Shown here: positions 37,243 to 52,165 of the stretch, in pieces | Layout: each line of letters begins with the position of its first letter | Numbering within the stretch: the first letter of the stretch is position 1 | Assembly (NCBI RefSeq): GCF_947242115.1 | Contig: NC_074720.1 | Coordinates: forward strand, 32,154,645-32,218,644 | Direction: 5' to 3' | DNA length: 64,000 bases | Source of the DNA: Biomphalaria glabrata | Taxonomy: Eukaryota > Mollusca > Gastropoda > Planorbidae | Made by a program: the position numbers and the translations under genes | Notes under the pieces: generated by a model | Databases searched by the model: none | What the model saw: the letters and a program-made list of their open reading frames with translations, nothing else | Told to the model about the DNA's origin: nothing

Positions 37243-38337
37243 ATGGATGCGCCCAGATGAAACACTGGTTTTGATTTCGTGTTGAGACAGGGCAGAATCT
37301 GGTGTGGCTAATCAAGCCAATTCTAGAGAGGCAGACTTTGCCACAATTATTGCATGTGTATGCATCTGTTTCAGGGCTATACGACAGGGCAGCTTTTTTT
37401 TTCCCTCTTGATTAAGGCCTCTTTCTTTTTTTCGTTATCAGCGAGGATCCTTCTAGCACAAACAGTCTCCATGCACTCCGGTCTTTAGCTTTTTCTTCCC
37501 ACAAACTTTCTTTGATGCCTGTGGCTCTCATGTCTCGCTTGCAGACATCTCTATAGGTAAGTCTTGGGCGGCCCTTGGGTCTGACTCCCTCCACAAGATC
37601 AGCATAAAAAATATCTTTCGGGATTCTACCATCTGGCATGCGGGTGACAAGTTCCAGCCAACGTAGTCTTCTTTGTGTCAAGAGAGCATACATGCTGTTC
37701 ATATTGGCCAATCTTAAAACTTCCTGGTTGGTGACTTGATCCCTCCAAGAGATGCGCATTATACGTCTCATGCTATTCAATCTTGGTACATATATGTTGA
37801 CTTGCTTTCACTTCCATAGATTAGAGTGCTCATAACACAGGCATTGTAGACTAGGATTTTGGTTGCTGTGGTCAATTTGGCATTTTCCAAGACGCGCTTG
37901 GAGAGTTTTGCCAATGCTGTAGTAGCTTTTCCTATTCTTTTTGTCAGCTCAATGTCTAAATCTAGGTTACTGGCAAGTGTTGATCCATAGTAGGTAAATT
38001 CCTGCACCACCAATATGTATAACAGGTATTTAAACGACGTCTTGTGCCAGAATTTTGGTCTTGGAGAGACTTATTGTAAGGCTAAACTCTTGACAAGCAA
38101 CTGTCAAAGCATTCACTAGCTTCAGTAGATTTCTTATGAATGAGATATGAGGGCCGCGTCATTGGCGAACAGCAGCTCCCTAATCAAGATACGACGTCTT
38201 TTCGTTTTGGCTTCAAGACGTGACAGGTTATAAAGCCTTCAATCGGATCTACTGTGGATATATATTCCATCTTCCCTAGATATAAAAGCACTGGTTAGTA
38301 AGACTGAAAAGAAGATGACAAATAGTGTTGGAGCGTG
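37243..38337 (-). mobile_element. LINE fragment (RT C-terminal half), U2
   Basis: Same truncated LINE as in U1; frames at 38013-37777 and 37780-37412. It differs from U1 by a handful of substitutions. Confidence 0.85.
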
Positions 38338-39031
38338 TACTGTTTGTTTCACAAGTCTCGAATATTTCTTTAAAAAAAAAATTATGTCTCAAGTCCATGC
38401 CTCCTTTACTTTGACTAACTCCTAGACTTTGGCTGACAATGGCAGCTGCCAGATTTTATAGTTTAAAAAAGGTCTAAAGGACAAGTGGGTGACTGCGGTA
38501 GCAATATATCATAGCTATATTAAACTTTAAAGTATATCTGTTTAAAAAATGTAGAGTATTATTTTAAAATTATATTAGGAACAAATTTTAATCAAACTTC
38601 TATATATTTAAATACATCAAATACTTCTGCATCGTTATACATTTACACATGAATTGTATAGACATATTTTTTTAGAATATTAGTTCAACTAATTTAATCT
38701 TTAGAATGTCCGTTCCCACTTTTTATTTATTATTAGTAAATATTTAAATAATTTGTCAGAGTCTGTCATTTGGAAAATATAACTAGTTGTAAGTGATCAA
38801 AAACTAACAAAATTTGCATATCGGGACAAATCCTAGCTCAATAGCGAATAGCCAATTTTATAAGTTATATATTCTTTTAAAATGTTGGAATAAAACGTAA
38901 ATCTCCATTGTAACTATCTATTTCCATTTATCTATTCTTTGAAATAGTTATTTTAAATAGAGAGGGAAGGGCAGTGATACACTATTGACACACTCTCATA
39001 ATGCCTACACAAACATCTACTTCATTCAGCT

Positions 39032-39293
39032 TTGTTCCCCACAATCCCCTGCTCTTTCTTCGGCTGACCGTGACGTTGTCCACTGCGGCGGCGGTTGACT
39101 AACGCGTACAGAGAAAACAAAAGATTGTTGACATTCTTATCAGAGACACTCAGCACTTCAATCGCCATTATGGTCATCCTTGCGTAGCAAAAAATTCTTA
39201 CAGCTGTCCAAACCTTGGTCGTCTGCTGACGTATGTACCCCCGAACAATGGCGTCTCCGATTGTCATACACTGGTCAAAAACTTCAAAGACAA
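39032..39293 (-). promoter_or_regulatory. DUE upstream of B2
   Basis: As at B1; a few changes near 39259-39262 alter what would be the first codons of the open minus frame. Confidence 0.6.
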
Positions 39294-39331
39294 TTAGGAA
39301 GGAGTGTCTCACCTGTAGCTTTCATAAATTC

Positions 39332-39411
39332 GACCAATCACAAAACATTTTACTAAAACACCAACAGGTATGTAGGAGGGGCTTACAGCCATCGGCTGAC
39401 TATATCAACTT
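39332..39411 (+). promoter_or_regulatory. Promoter region of B2
   Basis: CCAAT at 39334-39338, 'aggaggggcttac', 'actatatcaac'. No differences from B1 in these motifs. Confidence 0.55.
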
Positions 39412-39583
39412 TCACAGTTCAAGTTACAGTACATTCTCTTAATCAAAATAGTGATCTCTCTTTGCGAACTTTAAGTGTTGTGGTTCTACATTGTTTGTGT
39501 TCTATTTCTTGGATTTATTTTCGTACTGTTGGGATCTACATCAGCATTTATTGTCTGATAGCTCAATTCTGATCTATTCTACA

Positions 39584-41602
<2,019 letters not shown>

Positions 41603-41750
41603 ATGTCAAGGTGGATTCCTTTTGACCAAACGAAAGACTGTTCTCTTTGCTTCAAGCCATATGTGACGTCATAGCCAGGACTTGAAACTTAATTGTAAAT
41701 TTGTATATAATATAATCTCTGTACCACAGATCATCAATTATTCTAATAAA

Positions 41751-43234
41751 GTTTTTGTCTTTTAAATCTTTAAAAAAAATCTTTGTTTTGTTTCATTTTG
41801 TTATTGTTGTTATTGTTTTTTTTAAATAATTTTTTTTTTAGTTTGAATGTTCATTTGAAACATCTATTAATAACAAAATAAATTTTAGAAAAAACATTTA
41901 ACAATAGTATTTCATCATACTTCTAAGTACAACACAAATGTACGTCACTCTGTATTAAATCAGAGGATTTATTGAGAATGCGTTGCTAGAAACGCTTACA
42001 AAAAATAATTCTTTGCTCCTAAATAAAAGTTTATTGTCTAAACATCTAATGAACACATTTAAGTACAAATCATTGTCTTTCTTTAGAGTGAATCAATAAC
42101 ACGATAAACTTCCCCAAAGTTTAAAAAGTGAGCCTGATTTTATCCATATAGTAAAGACACATACTTATACATATATATAATAACATTCTCTTTTGCAGTT
42201 ATTATTAATACTGCATTAAGTTAAGGGTTAAATCAGTAAAGATCAAATGAAAAAAAAAACAAAATAAAATTGTCAATATCAGACTTTAATAACTTGTAAT
42301 GATTTTTAAAATAATGAAATTCTGATAGATGGTTGTTCATTGTGGTGTTGTATCAGTAGTAAAATATACGCGTGGTGCAAGGAAATAGTAAATGTTTATT
42401 TTAAGCTTAACATAGCTTTGTTTGATCGCTAGTTGAACTTTGATTAAATAATCCCTTAAAAAAATCATTAAATAAAAATTTATGTCAATTATTACTTAAA
42501 GAAACAAAATAGAACAAATTAAAAAGTGATTTGACTGTCAACCCCTCCCCCCCAGCTCACATATTTAAAAAAGTAAAACTTGTACTCCAGTTTAAACTAC
42601 ATGTTATATATTTATACTCTCCATTCTAGTATTGTTATTGTGTAGCAGACATTAGTTGGTGAAATGAAAAGATACTTGGATGTTGTACTGGTTACATGAC
42701 ATCGTAGTTAGCTATATGTCATAGAAAAAGATAATCTGTCAATCATCTAAACAGGTTAATATCAATAATAATAATTCTCTATTGTAAAAGAAATAATATT
42801 ATATTATTGATTTTATAGTTTCCGATAAATAGTTGGGTACGGTTATTTAATCAGTCGTCTAACTTATTTTTTTAATGCATAGTTTGTAAGCATTTAATTA
42901 CAAAAATACTTTGGTGTAGTAGAATATGTCCACATTAACCCCCCCCCCCACATTAACGCCCCCCCCCACTCACACAAATCTTAGTACATTAATCTTTTAT
43001 TTTTAAATTTAACATTAAAGCAGAAAAAAAAAGATTGAAATCTTGTAAAAAAATTGGAAGTACCAAAACATTTAATGAATAAAGTATTAATTTCAAATCA
43101 TATGTATTTAAAAAAAAAAGTTATAACTCTAGAAACTGGGCAGTTTTCTCCAGTCATAACTCTCAACCCTCACCCTCGTACAAAAACAGACTCATACACA
43201 CACACTTGTTTTCTTTAGGTTCTTTTTGACGCTC
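41751..43234. other. Spacer 3' of B2, no gene recognised
   Basis: Contains 'ttaagcttaacatagctttg' at about 42401-42420, the empty site of the LTR element inserted in U3. Poly-C runs near 42940-42967. Confidence 0.5.
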
Positions 43235-43412
43235 CGTGACTTAAACAGACAGTGAACTATACCGACAAAAACATTTACGTGTTAGAGACCTGGCGTTGAC
43301 ATTCATGGTGTCCTGTACCATTGAACAATAACTTCATTAAATGTATTACGTGGCCAATCCTTAAGTCAACATTCCTACACAGCCTAAACAAAAATAAGAT
43401 AAGCTATGTCGA
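43235..43412. promoter_or_regulatory. Decayed second CRS-like block, U2
   Basis: Copy of 27380-27555 with the same landmarks. Confidence 0.4.
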
Positions 43413-43682
43413 CTGTGTGCTTTGAATGTCTACCAGTACACTTGGAACTGTAACTTGGATTCTTTTGCTGGACATTAGCCAAATAAATGATAGTATTGTC
43501 CAGAGCATCAAGAGATTTATGTCATCATTTTGCAGAAAGCATGAAAGGGTACTAATTTCTTTAGCAGATTCCCGTATATGCAGTCCAGACCTTTGTAGTT
43601 CCTTCCTAACTATATTAATTGGGTACAGGAGCTTTGACCAGAATTCCAGATAGGCAAAAAAATTCTTAATTTTCCACTGCAT
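43404..43682 (-). other. Unrecognised open frame next to the gypsy fossil
   Basis: 92 codons beginning MQWKIKNFFAYLEFW; a near-identical frame is at 61605-61883. In U1 the 3' part (ELQRSGLHIRESAKEIS...) is kept but the 5' part is replaced by the deletion junction. It has no recognisable domain, and presence in all units is expected from recent duplication alone. It is probably transposon debris. Confidence 0.25.
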
Positions 43683-43689
43683 GAAGAAG

Positions 43690-44890
43690 ATTCTGTGCTA
43701 ATATTATACGGCATTACGTCATTGTTGGTTGTTTATGTTTTGTGCGAAAGCAAAAGGATTCAGAGTATACAAAAGTTATGCTCGATTTTAGAATTACTCC
43801 GATAAGTGGACTGCCGTATTCACCATCACAACTGCTGACGAGTAGAAGACTCAGGGAATTATTCCAGCTGATCACAAACTATTGAAACCATTGGTAGCTG
43901 AAAATGCAGAGACATTACTTAACGAACGACAGATGAAAAGCTAAGTGAAATACGATGCAAAAGCAAGACTACCTAAAGATTTTTCTGTCGGAGAGTTCGT
44001 CTAGGTCAAACTAGGCAGAAAGCAGTATTCATAAAAAAAAATTCAGCACCCACTTACATCATAAAGACAAACAATGGAAAAACATACAGAAGAAATCAAC
44101 GCTTTTTAAATAAGAGTTTCGATGAAGACATCTCTGGGTACTATGATACCGATGAAGACAATGAACTGCAAACTGTTGCAACAAACGAAACAGACAGTTA
44201 TAGACCAACGTCTAGAGAACTTGTTCAGTCAAGACAACCAGAAGTGGACGAATTGTTAAAGTTCCTAGTAGACAGTGCCGGTCGCAGTGGGCGCCGCGCT
44301 TTCATAGGCCCCGCGCTAATTCCAAGTGTACATTATTAAATTAAACAATTATAACGTATATAAAAAACAGGGTTTTCGCGACCTCCTGATTTTCCAGGGC
44401 CTCCAGGAAATCTCATGAAAAGGCAAAATATACGATAAAGTCCTGAACTTTTTTTGAATTTATTCAAATCTCCTGAAGAATAGACGAAATTGACATTTTG
44501 GGGTGCCAATAAATAAAAAGTGGCATTGCGAGCTTTCATTTGATAAAAATTTATTGCAAAGGCAAAAGTAGGCCTATTTTCTAATAACAAAAAATAATTT
44601 TGACATTATGCTTATCCCTATCCAGACTAGGCCCCGCGAGATCCGTTTCGCATTGGGCCCCGCAAATGCTAGGGCCGGCCCTGCTAGTAGATATCACTAT
44701 TAAGAACTTTAAAAGGAAGGGTGTGATAATAACTTCAATAGGAAGGATGTATTAATATTATATGATATTACGTCATTATTTTTTGTTTATGTTTTGTGCG
44801 AAAGCAAAGGGATTAGATGTAAATAAAAAGAGAGAGTTTCCATTGGATTGAGGAAAGATGAATAAAGGGGTAATAACTCGAGTGTGAAGT
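43690..44890 (+). mobile_element. Ty3/gypsy retroelement fossil, nested, U2
   Basis: A 5' LTR piece (near 43695-43765) is followed by the C-terminal end of a gypsy-type pol/integrase (43785-44272; SGLPYSPSQLL and SRRLRELF, later IIKTNNGKTYRRNQRFLNKS). A hAT-like MITE interrupts it, and the 3' LTR piece follows (44692 to about 44890). Most of the internal region is missing and the copy is broken in many places. It is older than the tandem duplication. LTR borders are approximate. Confidence 0.75.
44273..44683. mobile_element. hAT-like MITE, complete, U2
   Basis: 411 bp, left end 'cagtgccggtcgcagtgggc', right end complement 'cagggccggccctagca'. It is flanked by the perfect 8-bp target-site copies ctagtaga at 44265-44272 and 44684-44691, diagnostic of hAT transposons. 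No transposase, so non-autonomous. Confidence 0.85.
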
Positions 44891-45003
44891 TTAATTCTGA
44901 AATTATAGACGCCAAACCCGAATAATGGACAATTTTAGCATTGTTAAGAAAAACTTTTAGTTATACTCGATTCTGTAAATTTTGCTTCAAGGTTAATTAG
45001 TGA

Positions 45004-45121
45004 CCTGGGTTCGAATCTTGGTGGAGTCTGGGATTTTGAATTTCTGCATTTTTAGGGTGCTCCTGAGTCTACCCAACACTAATGAAAGTAAAGGCGGTAG
45101 GCCGTTAACCGTGGGCCAAAG
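45004..45121 (+). repeat. Truncated SINE at the U2/U3 junction
   Basis: Same truncation points as at the U1/U2 junction, so both junctions derive from one event. Confidence 0.75.
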
Positions 45122-45288
45122 GTATTATCTTTTTTTTAAATCTTGCTTGTTAGATCTTTACTTTGTACCGAGGACTCTGAATGTCGTTAATCATTAACTT
45201 TAATTTATACTTATGATGTTAACAAAGAAAAAAAAAAGAAGAGAAGGAAAATCAATAAATTTTGGAAATGCATATTCTTCATTGGGAA

Positions 45289-45525
45289 GGGGCTGTGGCT
45301 GAGTGCCTGCCTTCCAGAACCAGGGAACTGGGTTCGAATCTTGGGGAAGTCTGGGTTTTTGAATTTCTGCATTTTTAGGATGCTCCTGAGTCTACCCAAC
45401 ACTAATGGGTACTTAGCTTTAATTAATGAAAGTAAAGGCGGTTGGTCGTTAACCGTGGGCTAAAGAAACAGATGACCTAATTATAGACGCTAATGTCTGA
45501 AAGGAAAGTTACATCTTTACTTTAC
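45289..45525 (+). repeat. tRNA-derived SINE, full-length, U3 copy
   Basis: Duplicate of 28612-28850 with minor changes. Confidence 0.75.
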
Positions 45526-46035
45526 TCATTCCTTATATTCTTATTATTATTATATATTATATTCTTATGAGGCCCTATTATCTATTTTAGGTTCAAAAGG
45601 AATTAAATGCTAAGAAAACTTTTTTTTCTGTTCAATATTATAAGTAGCTGGATCATGTCTCCCTTTGTTCGTCTGTGTGTTGGTGTACTTGATAGTATTT
45701 TAAAATAATTATATATATTTCTGATGGTCTTTGTTATTATTAAAGTATTTTGATTATAGAAACCAAATGCATCATTAACACTATGAAGATAAAAATGTAT
45801 CATCTTTGTGAATTTTAAAAGCTATGCAGTATGGTTATAACTAGTTACTATTATTTTAATTAGGTTTAAAATAGAAAAAAATGATGTATTATCAAATATC
45901 AATGAGAAAGTACTTTCTGTTCTCTTGAAAATTATATTCATTTTTTTAATAAATGGCATTACGTCACTTTTTTCCCTACTTATATTTTTATAATTTTTTT
46001 CATTTTAATTTTACGTGACACATAAATATCTACAG

Positions 46036-46070
<35 letters not shown>

Positions 46071-46238
46071 AAAAAAAAAATTAATTTAAAGAAAAATACT
46101 TTATTGGAATATTGTATCTCAAGTTATTTGATATTTCATTATATACAATGCACATGTAGTTTTATGTCATGTTATGTCACACAGGGCTTTCACCAAAGAA
46201 ATCTCTTGTGTGGAAACAAAGAACTTGACCTTTGACAT

Positions 46239-48732
46239 TTAAATAAAGCGTTGCTCTGCAGACGACAAAACAAAAAGAAGAAATTGAAACATCACGTTTG
46301 GACAAAAAGTATTTTTAAACATACAAAAAAAAATATTTAATCTCTAGATATTATAGACTGATAGCGTCATGGATGACTTAAGTATTCTTTTTACTGAGTT
46401 ATTGTTCCTAATGAAATGTAATTATTTCCCTTAGCACATTGCCTGAGAACAAGGCCGACAATTTTAAAACTGAAACTAAAAGAAAGATGACATACGAATA
46501 GAATACATGTATATTACCTTTAAGTTTGGCTATCCTGTGTGAGAAACAAGATTCCTCCATCAAGAAGATGAGTTCAAAGATGGACAATCTTTCTTCAGGT
46601 TGATATTCTAAAAGATTGGTCAAAATGAGTCTGAAACACGTTAAAACAAAAAACGACATTATAAGGCTATACTAAACATTTTATTAAACAATACCAGATA
46701 TTAAAATGGACACGTTGTGAATTTGGGAAGCGTGGTCGAGAGGCTAAGTACGCTTGAAATTGGCTTGGCTAACTATGAAGGTGGCTCGAGGTTCGACACC
46801 TGATTCAAGCAGAATTGTGTTTACTGAGCGCCTAAAGGCAGTATGGAAAAACCTTCTCCTAGATACTCCCCTCCTCCCACTGGTCCACAAATAAGATTAG
46901 ATCATAGCGCTCTGAGCATGCTATAAGCATGAAAGTAGCGCTATATAAAAGCTATAACTTCACATTTTTAAATAATGCACTTGCATGTATTTAATTAAAT
47001 AGCTTCTTTTAAATTTCAGAATTAATGTCGCAATAATGCATAATTTTTATGAGGTTCGATGGAAAAATGCTAAATATATTTATGTATGTAGGTCTTATAT
47101 TTGTTTGACTTACCTGTCTATACTAGTAGGCGACAACTTAGTTCTGACTGTTTCCATCATTGGTTCCATGGTGTCTTGATTCAAAACATTCACTTTGAAA
47201 ACCATACACCAGTACACTACCCCAAGAGCGAACATGTCACACTGTAAAGAAACAAATAGATATAATTTTAATTACTGCTAAACTGTAAATTTAATTCAAT
47301 TATATTTTTAAGGGAAAATTATATAATTTGTCGTCTCAGGGTCCAGGTTTGTAAACACATTTCAGCATAATATAAAGTTATAAACTATGGGGATTAGGTT
47401 TTTACATGAGTAAATTATACATGTAATATATTTTATAGTTAATAATTAATTAACTCTCCCCCACCCCAACAACTCCCTTATCAAGGAAACACCTAAAATC
47501 TAATTTAAAAATCTACAATCGCTACAATTAGATTTTTTTATTCGATTTTAGGTGTGTTTCCTTGATTAGGGGGTTGTTGGGGGGAGAGTTAATTATCTAT
47601 TTATTGTTGAAGTGTCTTATACTAATTGACAAAAGTTTTTTATCGTGATACTCATAATGGGGCTTAAGAGTTTTAAACTACTGTGGAAATTATATTATAT
47701 ATATAAAATGATGGTTATCTTATTTAAAGATAACTGGCAGTATACAAAATGATCTTCACTAATTTATTACCAAATGTAACAAACACGGACATGTTCAAGT
47801 TTCCAATGGTTACCAGACTGGACATGCTATATTAACAATAAATTAATGGGCGATTCTGTTTTACTTCACATGTGTAATATAAACAAGTTTTCGTGCACAC
47901 ATCAGAATCTTCTATCTCTTTCTCTCTCTATATATATACTATTCTACCTAATTAAATATTAGACTCTAAGCTATCCATTTAAAAGGAAAGGGATATAAGT
48001 AAGAATATGACAAAAAATATTTATTTAGCTAAGTTATCGTTCGTTAGTTTAAGAAAGTTTGCGAATATTTATATGACAATTATAATTAAATCTAAAGGAG
48101 CTTTAAAAATATGGTAAAAAATGACTTACTTTAAAAGGGTCAAATGGTCTCTTTAAAAACTGTTCTGGGGACATGTACACGACAGTTCCTTTTCTTTTGG
48201 TCGCCATTGTATCCTCAGTGGGCAAGATATCCGATAAGCCGAAATCAGCAATGAGAATTTTCTTTTCTGTGATCAAAATGTTGTCCGTTTTCAAGTCTCT
48301 GTGAGCAACTTTTTTGTTATGGAGATAGTTAACTGCTGCACACAGCTGCACAAAGTATTCATCACTCATCTCCTGATGAATGGAAGGCAGTACCTTGGTC
48401 AGAGTGCCATCTTCGTAGAATGGCATCACATAAGCGAAGTACCGAGGAAAGGATCCCATGAAATCCATGCTCATGATAAAAGGATGGTGGATCGTGGCGA
48501 GTACTGCAACTTCAGATAAGAAATGCTTTACGATTTTTTTATCATCATAAGTGCTGTCTTTGTAATAAGCTTTGATGACTTTCTTGACGTTGTGGTCTAG
48601 TTTGGATGTGACTTGAAAAACTTTGATCGGGTAATTGTAGTGAAGCAGTGTGCCCACCTCGAAGTGATGTACTTGGCATATTTCTTTCTGGTAGTTTTGA
48701 AGTTCCAGTGTTTTTCTTTCCAGATGATACAT
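46239..48732 (-). CDS. A3: small Ser/Thr kinase-like protein
   Basis: Exons in transcript order 48732-48130, 47241-47114, 46630-46518 and 46255-46239; 286 residues from the MYH start, identical to A2. Poly(A) signal at 46105-46100. In exon 1 the differences from A2 that I can see (in the codons for VV, KRPF and DFG-L) are all synonymous. The only protein difference is in the optional leader (Ile for Ser in FSD-CVL), which begins at 48861. Catalytic Lys54, Glu74, Asp146, Asn151 and DFG are present; the ATP loop is glycine-free. Confidence 0.87.
46725..46957 (+). repeat. tRNA-derived SINE in A3 intron 2
   Basis: 233 bp, same insertion site as 30043-30275. Confidence 0.85.
47454..47588. mobile_element. 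Hairpin MITE in A3 intron 1
   Basis: 135 bp, TTAA-flanked, one base shorter than the U2 copy. Confidence 0.75.
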
Positions 48733-48926
48733 TTTAAAATAGAATTGGAGAACACAGATATCCGAAAATAGAGGATGAATTAAATTCCTACAATACGAAA
48801 ACACTAAGTCCCAAAGAAATAAGAACACAAATATAATAAGTCCAACACTTGTATTTCTCAAAGAGAGCTCAAAGCTAATGTAAGAGGAGGTACAGTGATA
48901 AATGATAGAGTTAATTTTTTAAATTG

Positions 48927-48999
48927 ATTTTTATAGCCAAGTGAGCTCCTCCCACAATCCTTGAGCTACAAATGTTTAATTTTACGTCATGTGATTGGC
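48927..48999 (-). promoter_or_regulatory. Promoter region of A3
   Basis: Minus strand: CCAAT near 48998, CRE-like tgacgta (48989-48983), gggaggagctcac, TATA ctataaaaat (48936-48927). Confidence 0.65.
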
Positions 49000-49032
49000 T
49001 GAAAGCTGGAGGTGCGCCAAACTATCCTCGTT

Positions 49033-49277
49033 GTCTTTGAAGTTTTTGACCAGTGGATGACACTTGGAGACTCCATTGTTCAGAGGTACATACGTCAGCA
49101 GACGACCAAGGTTTGGGCTGCTGTCATAATTTGTTGCTTTGCAAGGATGAACACATTAGTGATTGAAGGACCGACAATGTCAACAATCTTTTGTTTTCTC
49201 GAGACGACTTAGTGACCAGTTGCAGTGGACACCGTCTCGGTCATTCGGAGAAAGAGCAGGGGATTGCGGGGAACAAA
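49033..49277 (+). promoter_or_regulatory. DUE upstream of A3
   Basis: One base differs from A2 in 'ggtcattcgga'; otherwise the same element. Confidence 0.6.
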
Positions 49278-50254
49278 AGGACAGTATCAGATGTTTATGT
49301 AAGCATTGAGAAAGCGTATCGAAAATGTCACCCGCTCCTTACCCAAATACATTTCGTGTGTGGTAAGCATGGAAGGACAAGGTTAAAGAATTTTAAAAAT
49401 ATGTTACAATGTTCGTTTTAAAAAAAGAAATGCCAATGTTGCATAGTATATTTAAAGTATTATAACTACTAATGTACTAACATTTTTGTATCTATTGAAG
49501 TAGTAAATTATTTTTTTGTTTATATTATTTAAAAAAATCATTTCTATTGTCTTGCCAAATGTATTTTTTTTAAATCACATATAAATTCGCCTAAAATAAA
49601 TCAAAATTAATATAGTCATTTCGAAGTAAAATGTTCAACTGTTAATTAAGTAAAGATGTGTGCCCCTGTCGTGTGTACGTTGAGAGCTCTTTATTAAGCT
49701 TCACGTGATGGCAAATGTTATGGACCAAAAAAACAACTATTTACTGCTTTTCTCTAATATATTGTTTGCCAATGGGTGTACATTTATAACTAAAATTTTC
49801 ATCTAAAAATAGCTCTCTATAAATGGGAATAACGACTAAAATTGTCAATCATTGTACTTTACCTATGGAATTGTGATATTTAAAAAAACTTTCACTTAAT
49901 GGGTTAACAGTTTTATTTTGACCCAGCTCAAGTTACGTGTTTCTTTGTTACATCTCTTTAATAGTTAAAAAAAACACTTTCTTTTTTTCTTTCATCAAGA
50001 TGGCACTATAACTTCATGACATACAATATTTAAAGTCCAATATATTTTATAAGCAATAAAACGTTGAAAATTAAATGTAAGACAATTTCAAACAAGGTTA
50101 CAAAGAAAGTTTGTGTGGAAACACAAAGTCAGAATCGAATCGGTCCCCGAAGTGGTCCACCCAGGCAGGTAAAAGGGAAAGTTTCAATATTTTCAGAAAG
50201 AACACCAGAATGAAATTATATCAAATAGAAATACCGTTGTATTTATTAAAATAC
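49278..50254. other. Spacer, no gene recognised
   Basis: Colinear with 32598-33585; lacks ~11 bp near 49709. Confidence 0.45.
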
Positions 50255-51163
50255 TGTTACGTATTTCTGAATCTTCTGGCTAAATGTACTAGTAGGCACA
50301 CAAATAAAAACACTGCAAAGAACTTGACGACTAAACTCTCAGCTTCATATAACTTTATTGACTATTAACTCTAACAATTTGTTACTGTAACATGTAGCAT
50401 AGAAGACTGTACAATATCTGTCAGTTTACAGTTAGCTATACTTCGTTGCAATTCATCTCTTCACTTCGTTGCAATTCATCTCTTCTCAACTTGCATCGAG
50501 TCGTATTCCACTGAACAGACCAACGACACACTTCCCAGTGTCGCTCCAGGTCTCCCAAAGCTGAACCAAGTCGTACTCAAAGTCTACCGAATCAGAGCCG
50601 CACACGTCTTACATCGACTGTATCGACTGTAACGGCTCAAGTCCACTGTAGTTCGCTGTATAGACTTTAACGACAGTAGTCCACTCCAGTTAACTCTACC
50701 CTAGTTAACTTGCATCGAGTCGTACACATCTCTCTTCTACTGTCTCGCACAGTAGACAACAGTACCGACGACTCACTCACGACTCTATACGACTGACTTT
50801 CACATTAACTTTCTGGCTTATATAGAGTCCCTAATCGCTTCTCCAAAGTTGCACAAACACTGCTTGTATCTTCTGGAATAACACGCGAGGAAAAGTCACA
50901 TACTGTCTTTGTTTATACATGTAGATTCCAGAGAACACTTGCTGCAGTGTCATCAAGTCGGGGTCACACGTAGTGACCTCTATCTGTCACTGTTCATTAG
51001 TAACTGTCCCCCTACTTAGATCTGTTTGTCCCCTGGAACAATACGTGAGGACACGTCACATCCTGTCTTTGTTTGTACATGTAGATTCCAGAGAACACTC
51101 GCTGCTGTGTCATCTCGCCGGGGTCATACGTTGACCTCTACCTATCACTGTTCATTTGTAACA
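50255..51163 (-). mobile_element. Solo LTR fossil, 909 bp, U3
   Basis: Same site, length and target-site copy (atac) as 33586-34494, hence duplicated together with the unit rather than inserted twice. Confidence 0.75.
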
Positions 51164-51503
51164 ATACTTTTGTAAGATTTCTACTTACAAGATGATTCAA
51201 TTTTTAAAAAAATTGTAGTAGTATAATTAATGTTTTCTATGTATGGTCGATTTTTTTTCCTCAAAATAATTTCTAGGAAACCTTTAGCAGTTTATGAGAT
51301 CATTGTCTACCACCCTCCAACAAAGAAAATCATTTTTTATACTAATATATGGAATTCCAAAAATATTTAAAAAATGTTTTCTTTGATACGTCACTTAGAC
51401 CACCCCTCCACCTCCCAGTCAAATTTTACTCTTTCCCGCAGACACACAAACTCACAAATTGTTTACTTTTAGTTTACTTCAATACTCCGTAAACAAACAA
51501 ATC

Positions 51504-51722
51504 ATTCGCTTAAACAACAAAGAAATCAACATAATAGAGACCCGGCGTAGACTATCGCGGTGTCCAGAGGAGCCGAACAATAGCTTAATTAGGTACAGCG
51601 CGTCAAAGCGCTATCGGCTCGGCCACTCCTATTGCGGCCATTCTTGTCCAGCCTAAATAAAAACGTGTCAGCTGACCTTAAGTAAACATATACTGTCCAC
51701 TTCAAACAAGAGATTCACTGAA
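51504..51722. promoter_or_regulatory. CRS copy in U3
   Basis: One change from U2 noted ('gcggccattcttg' for 'gcggtcattcttg'). Confidence 0.55.
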
Positions 51723-51910
51723 GTTCCTTACTGCGCAAAAAGTTTACGAGATGATAACGTGTTCCGCGGCATCCACAACGCTCTGTCACAAATCACATGA
51801 CAAAGAAAAGGCGCCAAATTATTCAAAAAAAAATGAGCTTCATTTGCAATTAAATCAGAAGGATATATTTCATTACTTGAAATACTCAGCTTCTTGAGAC
51901 ACTTGTGTTA

Positions 51911-52020
51911 CATCTGAAAATCTCATCCTGTGATCAGCTTGAGTTTAAATCATTTCTTCTCTTAATATTTACAACTTGTGTTTAATTGAAACAGATCTAG
52001 TTCATTGTATATTTCTATAT
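51911..52020 (+). pseudogene. Relic of the B0 promoter/5' UTR, U3
   Basis: As in U2; after it U3 has ~15 extra bases ('cttcgactgtgcttct') before the shared sequence resumes. Confidence 0.6.
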
Positions 52021-52061
52021 ACTTCGACTGTGCTTCTATTCACAATTATTTTTAATGTAAT

Positions 52062-52165
52062 TGATGGCTAAGAGGTAAAGCTCTAGATTTCGAATCGGGG
52101 GATCAGGGTTCATAGACTGAAACTGACTGGGTTATTTTAATTTTGGGATCTTTGGGCACTATCGT
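52062..52165 (+). repeat. SINE-like fragment, U3
   Basis: Duplicate of 35391-35490. Confidence 0.45.
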
